NCBI GenBank assembly: GCA_002687025.1
Contig: NYZG01000029.1
Span: 1 to 6,021, forward strand
DNA length: 6,021 bases
Direction: 5' to 3'
Source: Candidatus Poribacteria bacterium
GTDB lineage: Bacteria; Poribacteria; WGA-4E; GCA-2687025
Made by a program: the position numbers and the translations under genes. Positions 1 through 5,419 of this stretch are shown piece after piece. Positions within the stretch are counted from its first letter, which is position 1. Every line of letters starts with the position of its first letter. The notes under the pieces were generated by a model. The model worked only from the letters and a program-made list of their open reading frames with translations. It made no database searches and was not told the origin of the DNA.

Positions 1-1
1 C

Positions 2-82
2 AAACGCGCGTGGAACTACCATGCCTTCGTCCTCATCGGAGCCATCGTCGTGTGGGTCAAGCATTTGTCAGACACGCCCTAG
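2..82 (+). CDS. C-terminal end of a membrane protein (5' partial)
   Basis: The reading frame beginning at base 2 is open from the window edge to a TAG at 80-82 and gives 26 residues. It contains a compact hydrophobic stretch (HAFVLIGAIVVWV) followed by a short polar tail ending KHLSDTP. That pattern is what a final transmembrane helix with a short C-terminal tail looks like. About four in five of its codons end in G or C, as in the confirmed genes of this window, and this frame is much more protein-like than the other two here. It is the only plus-strand host gene seen, so it converges on the minus-strand operon that ends at 295. The family cannot be named from so short a piece. That it is coding is an inference from composition and hydrophobicity. 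Confidence 0.5.
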   Translation, partial: KRAWNYHAFVLIGAIVVWVKHLSDTP

Positions 83-176
83 TGACCAGGTTCTCCTCCT
101 GGGCAGCCGCGATCGTAACCGCCAAACCGAAGGCGGCAGCAGCCGCGGCCCATCGCCCGACCGTAGGCGCCCTCAT
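57..176 (-). CDS. possible small exported protein or remnant of a secreted protein (39 aa)
   Basis: An ATG at 176-174 is preceded by GGGAGG (183-188 on the minus strand) with a 6-nt spacer, one of the best ribosome binding sites in the window. The product starts with a basic, short n-region (MRAPTVGR), then a hydrophobic alanine-rich core (WAAAAAAFGLAVTIAAA), then QEEN. This has the n/h/c layout of a Sec signal peptide with an AAA cleavage-like site near residues 23-25. Only about 14 residues follow before TGA at 57-59, so the mature part would be tiny, and the end overlaps the stop of the plus-strand partial gene at 2-82. It may be a real small secreted peptide, a decayed secreted gene that has lost its body, or a chance ORF. 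I recognise no homologue. Confidence 0.3.
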   Translation of the reverse strand: MRAPTVGRWAAAAAAFGLAVTIAAAQEENLVTRACLTNA

Positions 177-294
177 AGCTATCCTCCCGTGATTGACAGA
201 CGCGGCCCCGGCCCGGTCCTGGGCGTCAGCATGCGTCCATGCCAATATGTAGCGGCAGGGAGACGCGAACCCAACCGACGGCCGGGTTGATGGG
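83..294. other. intergenic segment between convergent genes
   Basis: Apart from the possible small ORF at 57-176 on the minus strand, this stretch shows no convincing gene. The other frames that are open here have no ribosome binding site, no recognisable protein pattern and proline/arginine-rich composition typical of GC-rich noncoding DNA. It separates the plus-strand gene ending at 82 from the minus-strand oxidoreductase ending at 295, so a transcription terminator for either could be expected. I see only a weak AACCC/GGGTT pairing near 269-289 and no T-tract, so none is called. Confidence 0.4.
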
Positions 295-1731
295 CTAGGC
301 GTCGCGCGTCGGGTCGGTGGCTAGGGCGTGCTTGTAGATGTCGGCGTACGGCTTGTCGCGGGGGACGCACCCCGTCGGGTATTGACCCATGTCGTTGTGC
401 TTCGCGCGCATGAGCGCGGTGCAGTAGCTCACGGCTACGCACGCCTTGTTCCGCGCCAGTTGGCCCTTCTCCACCGCGTCTTTCGCGAAGTCCGGGTAAG
501 CCAGGCTGCCCCGACCCACTCCGATCATGGAGACGCGACCGTCGCGCAGGTTGGCCTCGCCGGCATTGGCGAAGAAGTGCTGGAGCCAGCTATACCCCGT
601 GCCGATTACGGGCACGTTCGGCGTGGCGGCCTGTATCACCGCCGCGGCGTCGAAGTGTCTCTCCACGCCGATCAGCGGATGCTCGGGCGACGTGTAGCCG
701 TCGATCGGCGGACGCTCGAACGGGCGACCGACGTGCGGGTTGTAGTAGGGGCTGCCCATCGAGATGTTGAGCAGCCGGATGCCCCACTTCTCCATGTCCC
801 GCGCGTACTGCGTCGGCTCCGTGTAGTCCGGTACGAGGGGATTGTCCGGGTTCGTTCCCCATCCGCCAATGTAGGGAGTGGGCATGTCCTTGGGGCTTCC
901 CGCGCCCGTGTCGGGGTCCTGGAAGAATGGGGCGCCGTCGTACACGTTGAGTCGGGACGCCAGGATCAGCCGGTCGCCCAGTTCGTCCTTCATGCGCCCG
1001 ATGACCTCGCGGGCCAGGCGGGTGCGATTCTCGTAGGAGCCGCCGTACGGCCCCGGTCGCATGCGCGCGGCGAGCAGCTCGGACAGGAGGTAGCGGTGGC
1101 ACTGCTTGATGTCGACGAAGTCGAAGCCGGCCCTCGCGGCGAGACGCGCTCCCTCGACCAGGGCGTCGCCCGCGGCCTTCAGTTCGTCGTCGGTCTGTAT
1201 GGGGTACTCGTCAGTGACGAAGAGGCGCTTCTTCTTGTCCGCGATGGTCACGGCGTCGACCACCGGGTCGTGCTGCGCGATCAGCGGCCCCTTGTATGAG
1301 TACCGACCGGAGTGCGTGAGCTGTAGGCCGATGAGCAGGTCGCCGTCGCCTCCCATGGAGTCGCGATGCGCCTTCCGCGTGCGTTCGAGCATGTCCGCCA
1401 GCGAGGCGAGATTGTCCTCGTTAATGAGCAGTTGGCGCGTGTTTGCCCGCGCCTCCTCCGCGACGGCCGTGGCCTCTCCCCAGATGAGCTTGGCGCCGCC
1501 GGCTCCGAAGCGCTCCCACCGGCGTATGGTGAGCTCGCCGGGTTTGCCGTCCAACTCGCCGTCGCATCCCTCCATGGGGTGGATGGCGAACCGGTTGCCT
1601 ACGGTGCGCCCGCCGACATCGAGCGGCTCCAGACACGCGCGCAACTCGTCTTCGAGGCGGACCTTTACGCCCAACTGCTCGACGTCCTCGCGCAGCATGT
1701 CGAGGGTCTTGTACTTGAAGAACTTCGCCAT
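295..1731 (-). CDS. NADH:flavin oxidoreductase, old yellow enzyme family (single domain)
   Basis: The product is a 478-residue FMN-dependent TIM-barrel reductase of the OYE family, close in style to the N-terminal half of 2,4-dienoyl-CoA reductase. Visible marks: NRFAIHPMEGCDG (46-58), a glycine-rich GGAKLIWGEA segment (78-87), QLTHSGR (137-143, active-site His140 type), KQCHRYLLSELL (209-220), PYGGSYENRTR (228-238), and the C-terminal FMN-phosphate motif GVGRGSLAYPDF (404-415). A C-terminal cluster has C431, C437 and C455 in the zone where dienoyl-CoA reductases bind 4Fe-4S. It has fewer or differently spaced cysteines than FadH, and the downstream FAD/NADPH-binding half of FadH is absent. 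The ATG at 1731 follows GGAAGAGAG (1735-1743). The gene lies 21 bp downstream of the FAH-family gene, so they are probably co-transcribed. The fold is well supported; the substrate is unknown. Confidence 0.93.
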   Translation of the reverse strand: MAKFFKYKTLDMLREDVEQLGVKVRLEDELRACLEPLDVGGRTVGNRFAIHPMEGCDGELDGKPGELTIRRWERFGAGGAKLIWGEATAVAEEARANTRQLLINEDNLASLADMLERTRKAHRDSMGGDGDLLIGLQLTHSGRYSYKGPLIAQHDPVVDAVTIADKKKRLFVTDEYPIQTDDELKAAGDALVEGARLAARAGFDFVDIKQCHRYLLSELLAARMRPGPYGGSYENRTRLAREVIGRMKDELGDRLILASRLNVYDGAPFFQDPDTGAGSPKDMPTPYIGGWGTNPDNPLVPDYTEPTQYARDMEKWGIRLLNISMGSPYYNPHVGRPFERPPIDGYTSPEHPLIGVERHFDAAAVIQAATPNVPVIGTGYSWLQHFFANAGEANLRDGRVSMIGVGRGSLAYPDFAKDAVEKGQLARNKACVAVSYCTALMRAKHNDMGQYPTGCVPRDKPYADIYKHALATDPTRDA

Positions 1732-1752
1732 GGTCTCTCTTCCGGGGAGCCG

Positions 1753-2691
1753 CTAACCGAACTGCACGACGGGATTCGAGAGCGTGCCGAGCTCGTCGCA
1801 GGAGATGTCCACGATGTCGCCAGCCTGCAACGGCAGGTCGTTGGGGACGATGATGCCCGTCCCAGTCGATACGACCGTTCCGACGGGGCAGTCGTTGTCG
1901 CGCATGAGATATTCGGCGAGGTCCTCGAGCTTCCAGTTGATCTGCTCGGTGTTGACGGAGCCTTCCCAGAGGGTGTCCCCGCCGCGGCGGATCACGCAGC
2001 TTATGTCGAGGTCGTACGGGTCGTCGAGTTCCGCCGGCGTGACGAAGGTCGGGCCTAAGGCGCAGCAGCCGTTGTACATCTTGGACTGTGGCAGATAGAG
2101 CGGGTTCTCGCGCTCGATGTCCCACGCGGAGACGTCGTTGCAGAGCGTATACCCAACGATTTCGCCGCCCTCGCCGATGACGAATGCGAGTTCGGGTTCC
2201 GTCGCGGTCAGCTTGGAGTCTCGACGTATGCCTATGGGCTGATTCGAGCCGACGATGCAGCGTGGAGTCGCCTTGAAGAATATCTCCGGGCGATCGGCTG
2301 CGTAGATGCGGGAGTAGATGTCCGATTCGCTGTCATCGTCGCGCATATCCGAGCTGCGCTTGTAGGTGACGCCGCATCCCCACACTTCGGGAGAGTCGAT
2401 GGGAGTGCGTAGGTGGTAGCCGTCTTCGGTCGGGGCGACGTGGATGGTCTCGAAGCTGAGCTCCTCGCTCGAGTCCTGCTCCCACGGCGCCGGAGCGGGA
2501 CGCCCGGCCGAGGCGCGCTCCTGCATCTCCGCGACGAGTATGTTCAGGCTGACGCTGTCGGCCGCGGCGACCTGCAGCAACTCCAACACGCCGGGCGTTT
2601 CGTCGGTCGTCACGTCGATGATCGCGCCCTCGCGCGTAAGCACGCCGACGCGCTTGCCCTCGCCGGGGTCGTGGTATTGCAGCAGTTTCAT
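1753..2691 (-). CDS. fumarylacetoacetate hydrolase family protein, 2-keto-3-deoxy-D-arabinonate dehydratase-like
   Basis: The 312-residue product has the FAH fold: GVTYKRSSDMR (107-117), PEIFFKATP (135-143), EPELAFVIGEGGEIVGYTLCNDV (165-187) and then the NPLYLPQSKMY segment (196-206). The acidic residues expected to bind the divalent metal in this family are E165, E167 and D186. The NPLYLPQ-K-Y stretch and overall length resemble KdaD-type 2-keto-3-deoxy-D-arabinonate dehydratases, which convert that sugar acid to 2-oxoglutarate semialdehyde. Other FAH activities (hydrolase, isomerase, decarboxylase) cannot be excluded. The frame is open up to 2799, but ATG at 2691 is chosen: it begins MKLLQYHD, fits the family start, and has AAGAAGG (2698-2704) six bases upstream. 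The extra 36 upstream codons are proline/arginine-rich. It is the first gene of the operon with the OYE gene. Confidence 0.92.
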   Translation of the reverse strand: MKLLQYHDPGEGKRVGVLTREGAIIDVTTDETPGVLELLQVAAADSVSLNILVAEMQERASAGRPAPAPWEQDSSEELSFETIHVAPTEDGYHLRTPIDSPEVWGCGVTYKRSSDMRDDDSESDIYSRIYAADRPEIFFKATPRCIVGSNQPIGIRRDSKLTATEPELAFVIGEGGEIVGYTLCNDVSAWDIERENPLYLPQSKMYNGCCALGPTFVTPAELDDPYDLDISCVIRRGGDTLWEGSVNTEQINWKLEDLAEYLMRDNDCPVGTVVSTGTGIIVPNDLPLQAGDIVDISCDELGTLSNPVVQFG

Positions 2692-2736
2692 TGTCGGCCT
2701 TCTTGGGTTGGGCGTCGGTCGTCCGCGCGCGTGCGT

Positions 2737-2766
2737 ATCATACGGCGGGGCGGGATCACCCATCAA
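2737..2766 (-). promoter_or_regulatory. candidate sigma70-type promoter for the FAH-OYE operon
   Basis: On the minus strand TTGATG (2761-2766) and TATGAT (2737-2742) are separated by 18 bp. They match the -35 and -10 consensus at 4/6 and 5/6 positions. The TATGAT lies in the most AT-containing spot of the 135-bp gap between the toxin stop and the FAH start, and would place the transcript start about 40 bases before the ATG at 2691. This is a match by eye only; the sigma factor preferences of the host are unknown. Confidence 0.4.
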
Positions 2767-2826
2767 GGCGACCACAGACCTGCTTCCCCGGCCGTTCAAA
2801 CCAGTACGCCGCTAGGAACGGCGGCG

Positions 2827-3120
2827 TTATTCCCGTGTCGCTCGCTCCAGGTCTCTCCCGCCGTAGAGCACGCGATGCACTTCGATCCCGTCCGCGATAG
2901 GCGAATAGAACACCACGTAGTTTCCGACGGCGAAGCTGCGAGCGCCTGGAAGGAGGCGTGACCGGCCCCGCCCAAGGTGGGGACTGTTGGCGAGGAGAAG
3001 GAACACCTCGTCGAAACGGCCGGACATGCGACGCGCCGCTTCGGGGTCTCGGTCGGCGACGTAATCGTAGATGGCGTCAAGCTGGGTCTGCGCCTCTGGG
3101 GAGACGCTCGGTTCAGGCAC
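2827..3120 (-). CDS. parE: type II toxin, RelE/ParE family
   Basis: The product (97 residues from the GTG at 3120) has the ParE/RelE pattern. An N-terminal helix follows SPEAQTQLDAIYDYVA, then comes the mid-protein SPHLGRGRSRLLPGAR, and the C-terminal strand pair is YVVFYSPIADGIEVHRVLYGGRDLE. The RVL-x-G-x-RD ending is the family hallmark. ParE toxins poison DNA gyrase; RelE relatives cleave mRNA at the ribosome, and the sequence alone does not fix which applies. The frame is also open back to an ATG at 3183, but that start would overlap the antitoxin by 71 bp and add a non-conserved leader. The GTG at 3120 gives an 8-bp overlap with the antitoxin stop (GTGCCTGA) and a family-like N-terminus, so I prefer it. 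It has only a weak AAGG nearby, which suggests translational coupling to the antitoxin. Confidence 0.87.
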   Translation of the reverse strand: MPEPSVSPEAQTQLDAIYDYVADRDPEAARRMSGRFDEVFLLLANSPHLGRGRSRLLPGARSFAVGNYVVFYSPIADGIEVHRVLYGGRDLERATRE

Positions 3121-3391
3121 GGGCCTTAGTAGGTGACCGTTCCGCGAGTCGCTTTTCACCGCGAGCGATGAAGTCGCCGACATCCCACGGCTTGCCTTCG
3201 CCTCGATCGAACTGCTCTCTGGACCGACGAAGAGATGCCCTGAGTTCGTCCTGATCGTGGCCCGCTACGATCTCGTCCTCGACGAGGCGCGCAAGCGCGT
3301 CAGCGATGACTTCCTGCGCGCTGCCATAGGCGCCAGCCTCGATCCAGTCGTTGACGAGTTTTTCCTGCTCTGAGGTGAGTTCTACCTGCAC
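3113..3391 (-). CDS. parD: type II antitoxin, ParD/CopG-like ribbon-helix-helix
   Basis: The 92-residue product begins with a ribbon-helix-helix DNA-binding domain: the short strand QVELTSEQ (2-9), helix KLVNDWIEAGAY, then SAQEVIADALARLVEDE. This is the ParD pattern of a basic/hydrophobic strand, a G-x-Y/S turn and a second helix. The second half (LRASLRRSREQFDRGEGKPWDVGDF, then a basic tail) is the acidic/amphipathic toxin-neutralising region, and the DRGEG-PWD element is common in ParD proteins. It would bind the toxin and repress its own operon. The start is GTG at 3391 with GAGGAAGGG (3399-3407) seven bases upstream, the strongest ribosome binding site of the module. It is the first gene, overlapping the toxin start, as usual for this family. 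Confidence 0.9.
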   Translation of the reverse strand: MQVELTSEQEKLVNDWIEAGAYGSAQEVIADALARLVEDEIVAGHDQDELRASLRRSREQFDRGEGKPWDVGDFIARGEKRLAERSPTKARA

Positions 3392-3418
3392 CGGCTATCC
3401 CTTCCTCTCATCACCACT

Positions 3419-3462
3419 GGGCATGCGGCACGCGCCAATAGCTGTCAATCGGGCATGGCGGC
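3419..3462 (-). promoter_or_regulatory. candidate ParDE promoter and autoregulatory operator
   Basis: The minus strand carries a perfect TTGACA at 3443-3448. No good -10 box is visible 17 bp downstream (CATGCC), so the promoter call is tentative. Two similar direct repeats flank the -35: GGGCATGCGGC (3419-3429) and GGGCATGGCGGC (3451-3462) on the plus strand, with starts 32 bp apart, about three helical turns. Ribbon-helix-helix antitoxins bind short repeated sites across their own promoter, so this is a reasonable operator candidate. The link is inference. Confidence 0.35.
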
Positions 3463-3498
3463 TGGGAGACCTCATTGTCATCGCTCATGTTCTCCCGT

Positions 3499-4320
3499 TC
3501 ATCGCTTCAGCGTTCCCCACGCGGTCGCGAGCTTGCCGCGCGGGTCCACGGCCAGGTCCGGCGATAGACCGCCCGCAAGGTCGCCGATCTCGCCTTCGTC
3601 GAGCGCGCGGCTGTAGATCACGACATCGTCGATCGTGCCGTGGAAGTACTTCTTGACGCGTGCCGCGTCGGCGGCGAAGGCGTCGGTGGGTTGGCTGCCG
3701 ATGGCTACCTTCACGCCGTCGTCCACGGCGACTTTGTCACCGCCCTTCGGCAGCGCGCCGACCTCGGCGCCGTCCTGCCAGAGCTTCATGTCCGCGCCGT
3801 CCCACGTCGCGGCGACGTGATGCCACTGCCCGACCTTCAGCGGGTCGCCCAGGTTCGTGGCGATGAGCGTGGGAACGGCCTGACCGTCGTCGGTCTTCAG
3901 TCGGAAGCGCAGGACGTTCCCGTCGATGGTGCTGAACATCCACCAGTGGTCGTCGGCCAACCACTCGTTAGCCTTGGTGATGATGCGCCCGTCGCCGATG
4001 CCGAACGACTCGGGCTGTATCCACGCCGCCAACGTGATGCCGCTGCCCTCGACGTCGAACGGCTCGAACTCGATGAGGCCGCTGGAGCCGTCGAACGTGA
4101 CGGCGGAGGCGCCGGCCTTCTTCGTCGCGGAGTCCCACTGAGCGCCGCCTATCATCTCGCCGTCTGGGACGTTCCCCGTCGCGTCGCCAGCGACGGCTCC
4201 CGAGCCCTCGTCCAACGGGAAGTACGCGACCAACCCCGCCGTCAAATCTGCCGCCGCTTCGGTCGGTAGCAGCGCAGCGGCTATCAGAGTCATCGCCGAT
4301 GCCATCAGTAGCCGTTTCAT
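3499..4320 (-). CDS. secreted LamG-domain (concanavalin A-like) protein
   Basis: The 273-residue product starts with a Sec signal peptide: MKRLL, a hydrophobic core MASAMTLIAAALL, then a cut expected after EAAA near residue 24. The rest is one LamG/Laminin_G_3 jelly-roll domain: GLVAYFPLDEGSG (29-41), a GN-x-PDG element (49-54), SAVTFDGSSGLIEF (72-85), ITLAAWIQPESF (95-106), WHHVAATWDGADMKLWQDG (166-184), VAIGSQP (205-211) and FHGTIDDVVIYSRALDEGEIGDL (226-248). Such domains bind carbohydrate or protein ligands at the cell surface or outside the cell; no enzymatic residues are evident. A short tail ends GKLATAWGTLKR. The start is ATG 4320 with GGGGAGG (4331-4337) ten bases upstream. The frame stays open back into the IS to 5070, but that extension antisense to the transposase is not coding. 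It stands alone upstream of the toxin-antitoxin operon. Confidence 0.9.
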   Translation of the reverse strand: MKRLLMASAMTLIAAALLPTEAAADLTAGLVAYFPLDEGSGAVAGDATGNVPDGEMIGGAQWDSATKKAGASAVTFDGSSGLIEFEPFDVEGSGITLAAWIQPESFGIGDGRIITKANEWLADDHWWMFSTIDGNVLRFRLKTDDGQAVPTLIATNLGDPLKVGQWHHVAATWDGADMKLWQDGAEVGALPKGGDKVAVDDGVKVAIGSQPTDAFAADAARVKKYFHGTIDDVVIYSRALDEGEIGDLAGGLSPDLAVDPRGKLATAWGTLKR

Positions 4321-4360
4321 ATCGGCACAGCCTCCCCTATGCGTTCGGCGCGTCCTGCAC

Positions 4361-4389
4361 ATGCTAGTTCCGCAGTGAGAGGGCGTCAA
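4361..4389 (-). promoter_or_regulatory. candidate sigma70-type promoter for the LamG gene
   Basis: On the minus strand TTGACG (4384-4389, 5/6 to consensus) is followed after exactly 17 bp by TAGCAT (4361-4366, 4/6). Transcription would start near 4354, giving a leader of about 34 bases that contains the GGGGAGG ribosome binding site at 4331-4337. It lies left of the insertion sequence, so the IS has not separated the gene from it. Assigned by eye. Confidence 0.42.
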
Positions 4390-4547
4390 AGGGGCGCCGA
4401 CCGACCCCGTGTGGTCGCATGGCGTAGGCTGTCGCGGCAGGCTCCGTGTTCGGTGGAGCGGCAGCCCTGATAGAGCGTCGCGCGAATACGCCCTGGCGTG
4501 GAGTTCCTTACCAGCTCCACGAGCCGGGCTCCGGCCCCTCGTTGTTC
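4390..4547. other. DNA on the left side of the IS, no recognisable gene
   Basis: Two minus-strand frames are open here. One runs on into the LamG frame. The other, starting at the target duplication, ends at TGA 4386-4388 after 54 codons (LEQRGAGARLVEL...). Neither shows a known domain, and codon use does not favour either strongly. A 7-bp inverted repeat CGTGGAG/CTCCACG lies at 4497-4521 with an 11-nt loop. This is where the lost continuation of the gene at 5420-6021 would be expected, but I cannot identify it. Confidence 0.4.
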
Positions 4548-4550
4548 TAA
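4548..4550. repeat. target site duplication, left copy (TAA)
   Basis: TAA directly abuts the left inverted repeat and is repeated directly after the right inverted repeat at 5420-5422. With the preceding C (4547, and 5419 on the right) it can be read as a 4-bp CTAA duplication, which leaves the exact element end uncertain by one base. Confidence 0.75.
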
Positions 4551-4565
4551 GAGGCCCTATCAGAA
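4551..4565 (+). repeat. IS terminal inverted repeat, left
   Basis: GAGGCCCTATCAGAA is exactly the reverse complement of 5405-5419. After one mismatch the GAG at 4567-4569 also matches the right end, so the recognised end may extend to about 20 bp. Confidence 0.93.
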
Positions 4566-4580
4566 AGAGTATGGTACGGT

Positions 4581-4600
4581 CCTCCTCGGGGGAGGGCACA
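4581..4600 (+). promoter_or_regulatory. transposase ribosome binding site inside a small hairpin
   Basis: The Shine-Dalgarno sequence GGGGGAGGG (4588-4596) precedes the ATG at 4600 by three to four bases. Just upstream CCTCC (4581-4585) is perfectly complementary to GGAGG (4591-4595), with a 5-nt loop TCGGG. The mRNA could therefore fold with the ribosome binding site paired in an all-but-one G-C stem. Hiding the transposase start in RNA structure is a known way for insertion sequences to limit expression; its use here is inferred. Confidence 0.45.
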
Positions 4601-5410
4601 TGGCAAAGGAACTTGTGACGGATGCTCTGTGGGAGATGGTGGAGCCGCTGCTTCCGCCGCCCAAGCCACGACGGTATCGATACCCCGGTCGGAAACCGAT
4701 CGAGAATCGGAAGGCGTTGACCGGCATCCTGTTTGTGCTGAAAAGCGGCATTCCGTGGGAGATGCTGCCTCAGGAGATGGGATGCGGTTCGGGCATGACA
4801 TGCTGGCGACGTCTGCGGGATTGGCAGCAGGCAGGCGTGTGGGAGAAGTTGCATGCCACGCTGCTTGCCAGGTTGCGCGCCGCGGACAAGATCGACTGGT
4901 CCCGGGCGGTCGTTGACAGCGCTTCTGTTCGCGCGGTTGGTGGCGGGGGGAAAAACAGGCCCCAGTCCAGTGGACAGGCGCAAGCTGGGCAGCAAGCGCC
5001 ATCTCATCACCGACGCCAATGGAATCCCTCTCGCGGCGATTCTGACCGCAGCGAACCGGAACGACATCACGGAGTTGCTACCTTTGGTTGATGCGATCCC
5101 ACCGGTGAAAGGAAAGCCTGGTCGTCCTCGCCGACGGCCCGCTCAGGTGTATGGCGATCGTGGGTACGATTCCCAGCCACATCGCCGAGAGCTTCGGAAG
5201 CGGGGAATCCGTCCACACTTGGCGAAACGAGGCAGCCCGCACGGTAGCGGGTTGGGTGTTTGCCGGTGGGTCGTCGAGAGAACTCTCGCGTGGTTGCATC
5301 AGAACCGAAGGCTGAGAGTGCGGTATGAGCGGCGACCAGAACTTCACGAGGCGTTCGTCGACATCGCTTGCTCGTTGATCTGCTTGCAGACGCTCGAATC
5401 CTCATTCTGA
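4600..5410 (+). CDS. IS5-family transposase in two frames (frame change near 4945-4957)
   Basis: The N-terminal part (117 residues, 4600-4950) has the DUF4096 pattern: LVTDALWEMVEPLLPPPKPR, GRKPIENRKALTGILFVLKSGIPWEMLP, CWRRLRDWQQAGVW, up to VVDSASVRAVGGGG. It then continues in the next frame (4952-5410, 152 residues) with KTGPSPVDRRKLGSKRHLI, YGDRGYDSQPHRRELRKRGI and VVERTLAWLHQNRRLRVRYER. The DDE catalytic residues are present: D in VVDSAS (4915-4917), D in YGDRGYD (5156-5158) and E in VVERT (5276-5278). The joined length of about 269 residues is normal for the group. The frames must be joined within GGCGGGGGGAAAAAC. The first frame otherwise reads on to TGA 5089-5091 as nonsense. The change equals +1: programmed shift, polymerase slippage or a one-base insertion. 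IS427-group members are known to use two frames, so the copy may be active. Confidence 0.9.
4945..4955 (+). promoter_or_regulatory. slippery G6A5 run at the transposase frame junction
   Basis: Six G (4945-4950) followed by five A (4951-4955) sit exactly where homology passes from the first to the second transposase frame. A possible stimulatory hairpin lies downstream: GTCC/GGAC with a 3-nt loop (4965-4975), or alternatively CCCAG/CTGGG (4961-4965 with 4985-4989). Whether this is a working recoding site or a homopolymer mutation cannot be told from one copy. Confidence 0.5.
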
Positions 5411-5419
5411 TAGGGCCTC
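5405..5419 (-). repeat. IS terminal inverted repeat, right
   Basis: TTCTGATAGGGCCTC on the plus strand is the exact reverse complement of 4551-4565. It begins inside the last codons of the transposase; the stop TGA is at 5408-5410. Confidence 0.93.

Larger units (their letters stand above)
4551..5419 (+). mobile_element. IS5-family insertion sequence, 869 bp
   Basis: The element is bounded by 15-bp perfect inverted repeats (4551-4565 and 5405-5419; outer end GAGGCCCTATCAGAA), with further partial matches inside. It is flanked on both sides by TAA (4548-4550 and 5420-5422). Counting the ambiguous terminal base, the flanks can also be read as CTAA. A 3-bp TNA duplication or a 4-bp YTAR duplication are both used by IS5-family groups. 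It carries one transposase in two frames on the plus strand, and the size and protein fit the IS427/IS1031-like part of the family. Matching ends and duplication indicate a simple transposition, probably recent. Confidence 0.92.

Noticed and set aside
328..1299. Long plus-strand open frame opposite the OYE gene
   Set aside because: It is the antisense shadow of a clearly conserved gene, with repetitive V/R/A/H composition and no family pattern.
2692..2799. 36-codon N-terminal extension of the FAH-family protein to an ATG at 2799
   Set aside because: It lacks a ribosome binding site, is proline/arginine-rich, covers the candidate promoter, and the protein family begins at MKLLQYHD.
2806..2827. 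Hairpin ACGCCG/CGGCGT at the toxin stop codon as a terminator
   Set aside because: The stem is only 6 bp with a 10-nt loop, overlaps the stop codon and is followed on the minus strand by ACTGGTTTG rather than a T-run. Such pairings are frequent in DNA this GC-rich.
4497..4521. Inverted repeat CGTGGAG/CTCCACG as an operator, attachment site or terminator
   Set aside because: The 7-bp arms with an 11-nt loop stand alone, have no T-tract and no neighbouring copy; nothing beyond chance supports a role.
3499..5070. A 523-residue minus-strand protein including the LamG protein
   Set aside because: The upstream 250 codons run antisense through the transposase and across the IS junction, with no domain and no start signal. 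The signal peptide and ribosome binding site at 4320 mark the real start.
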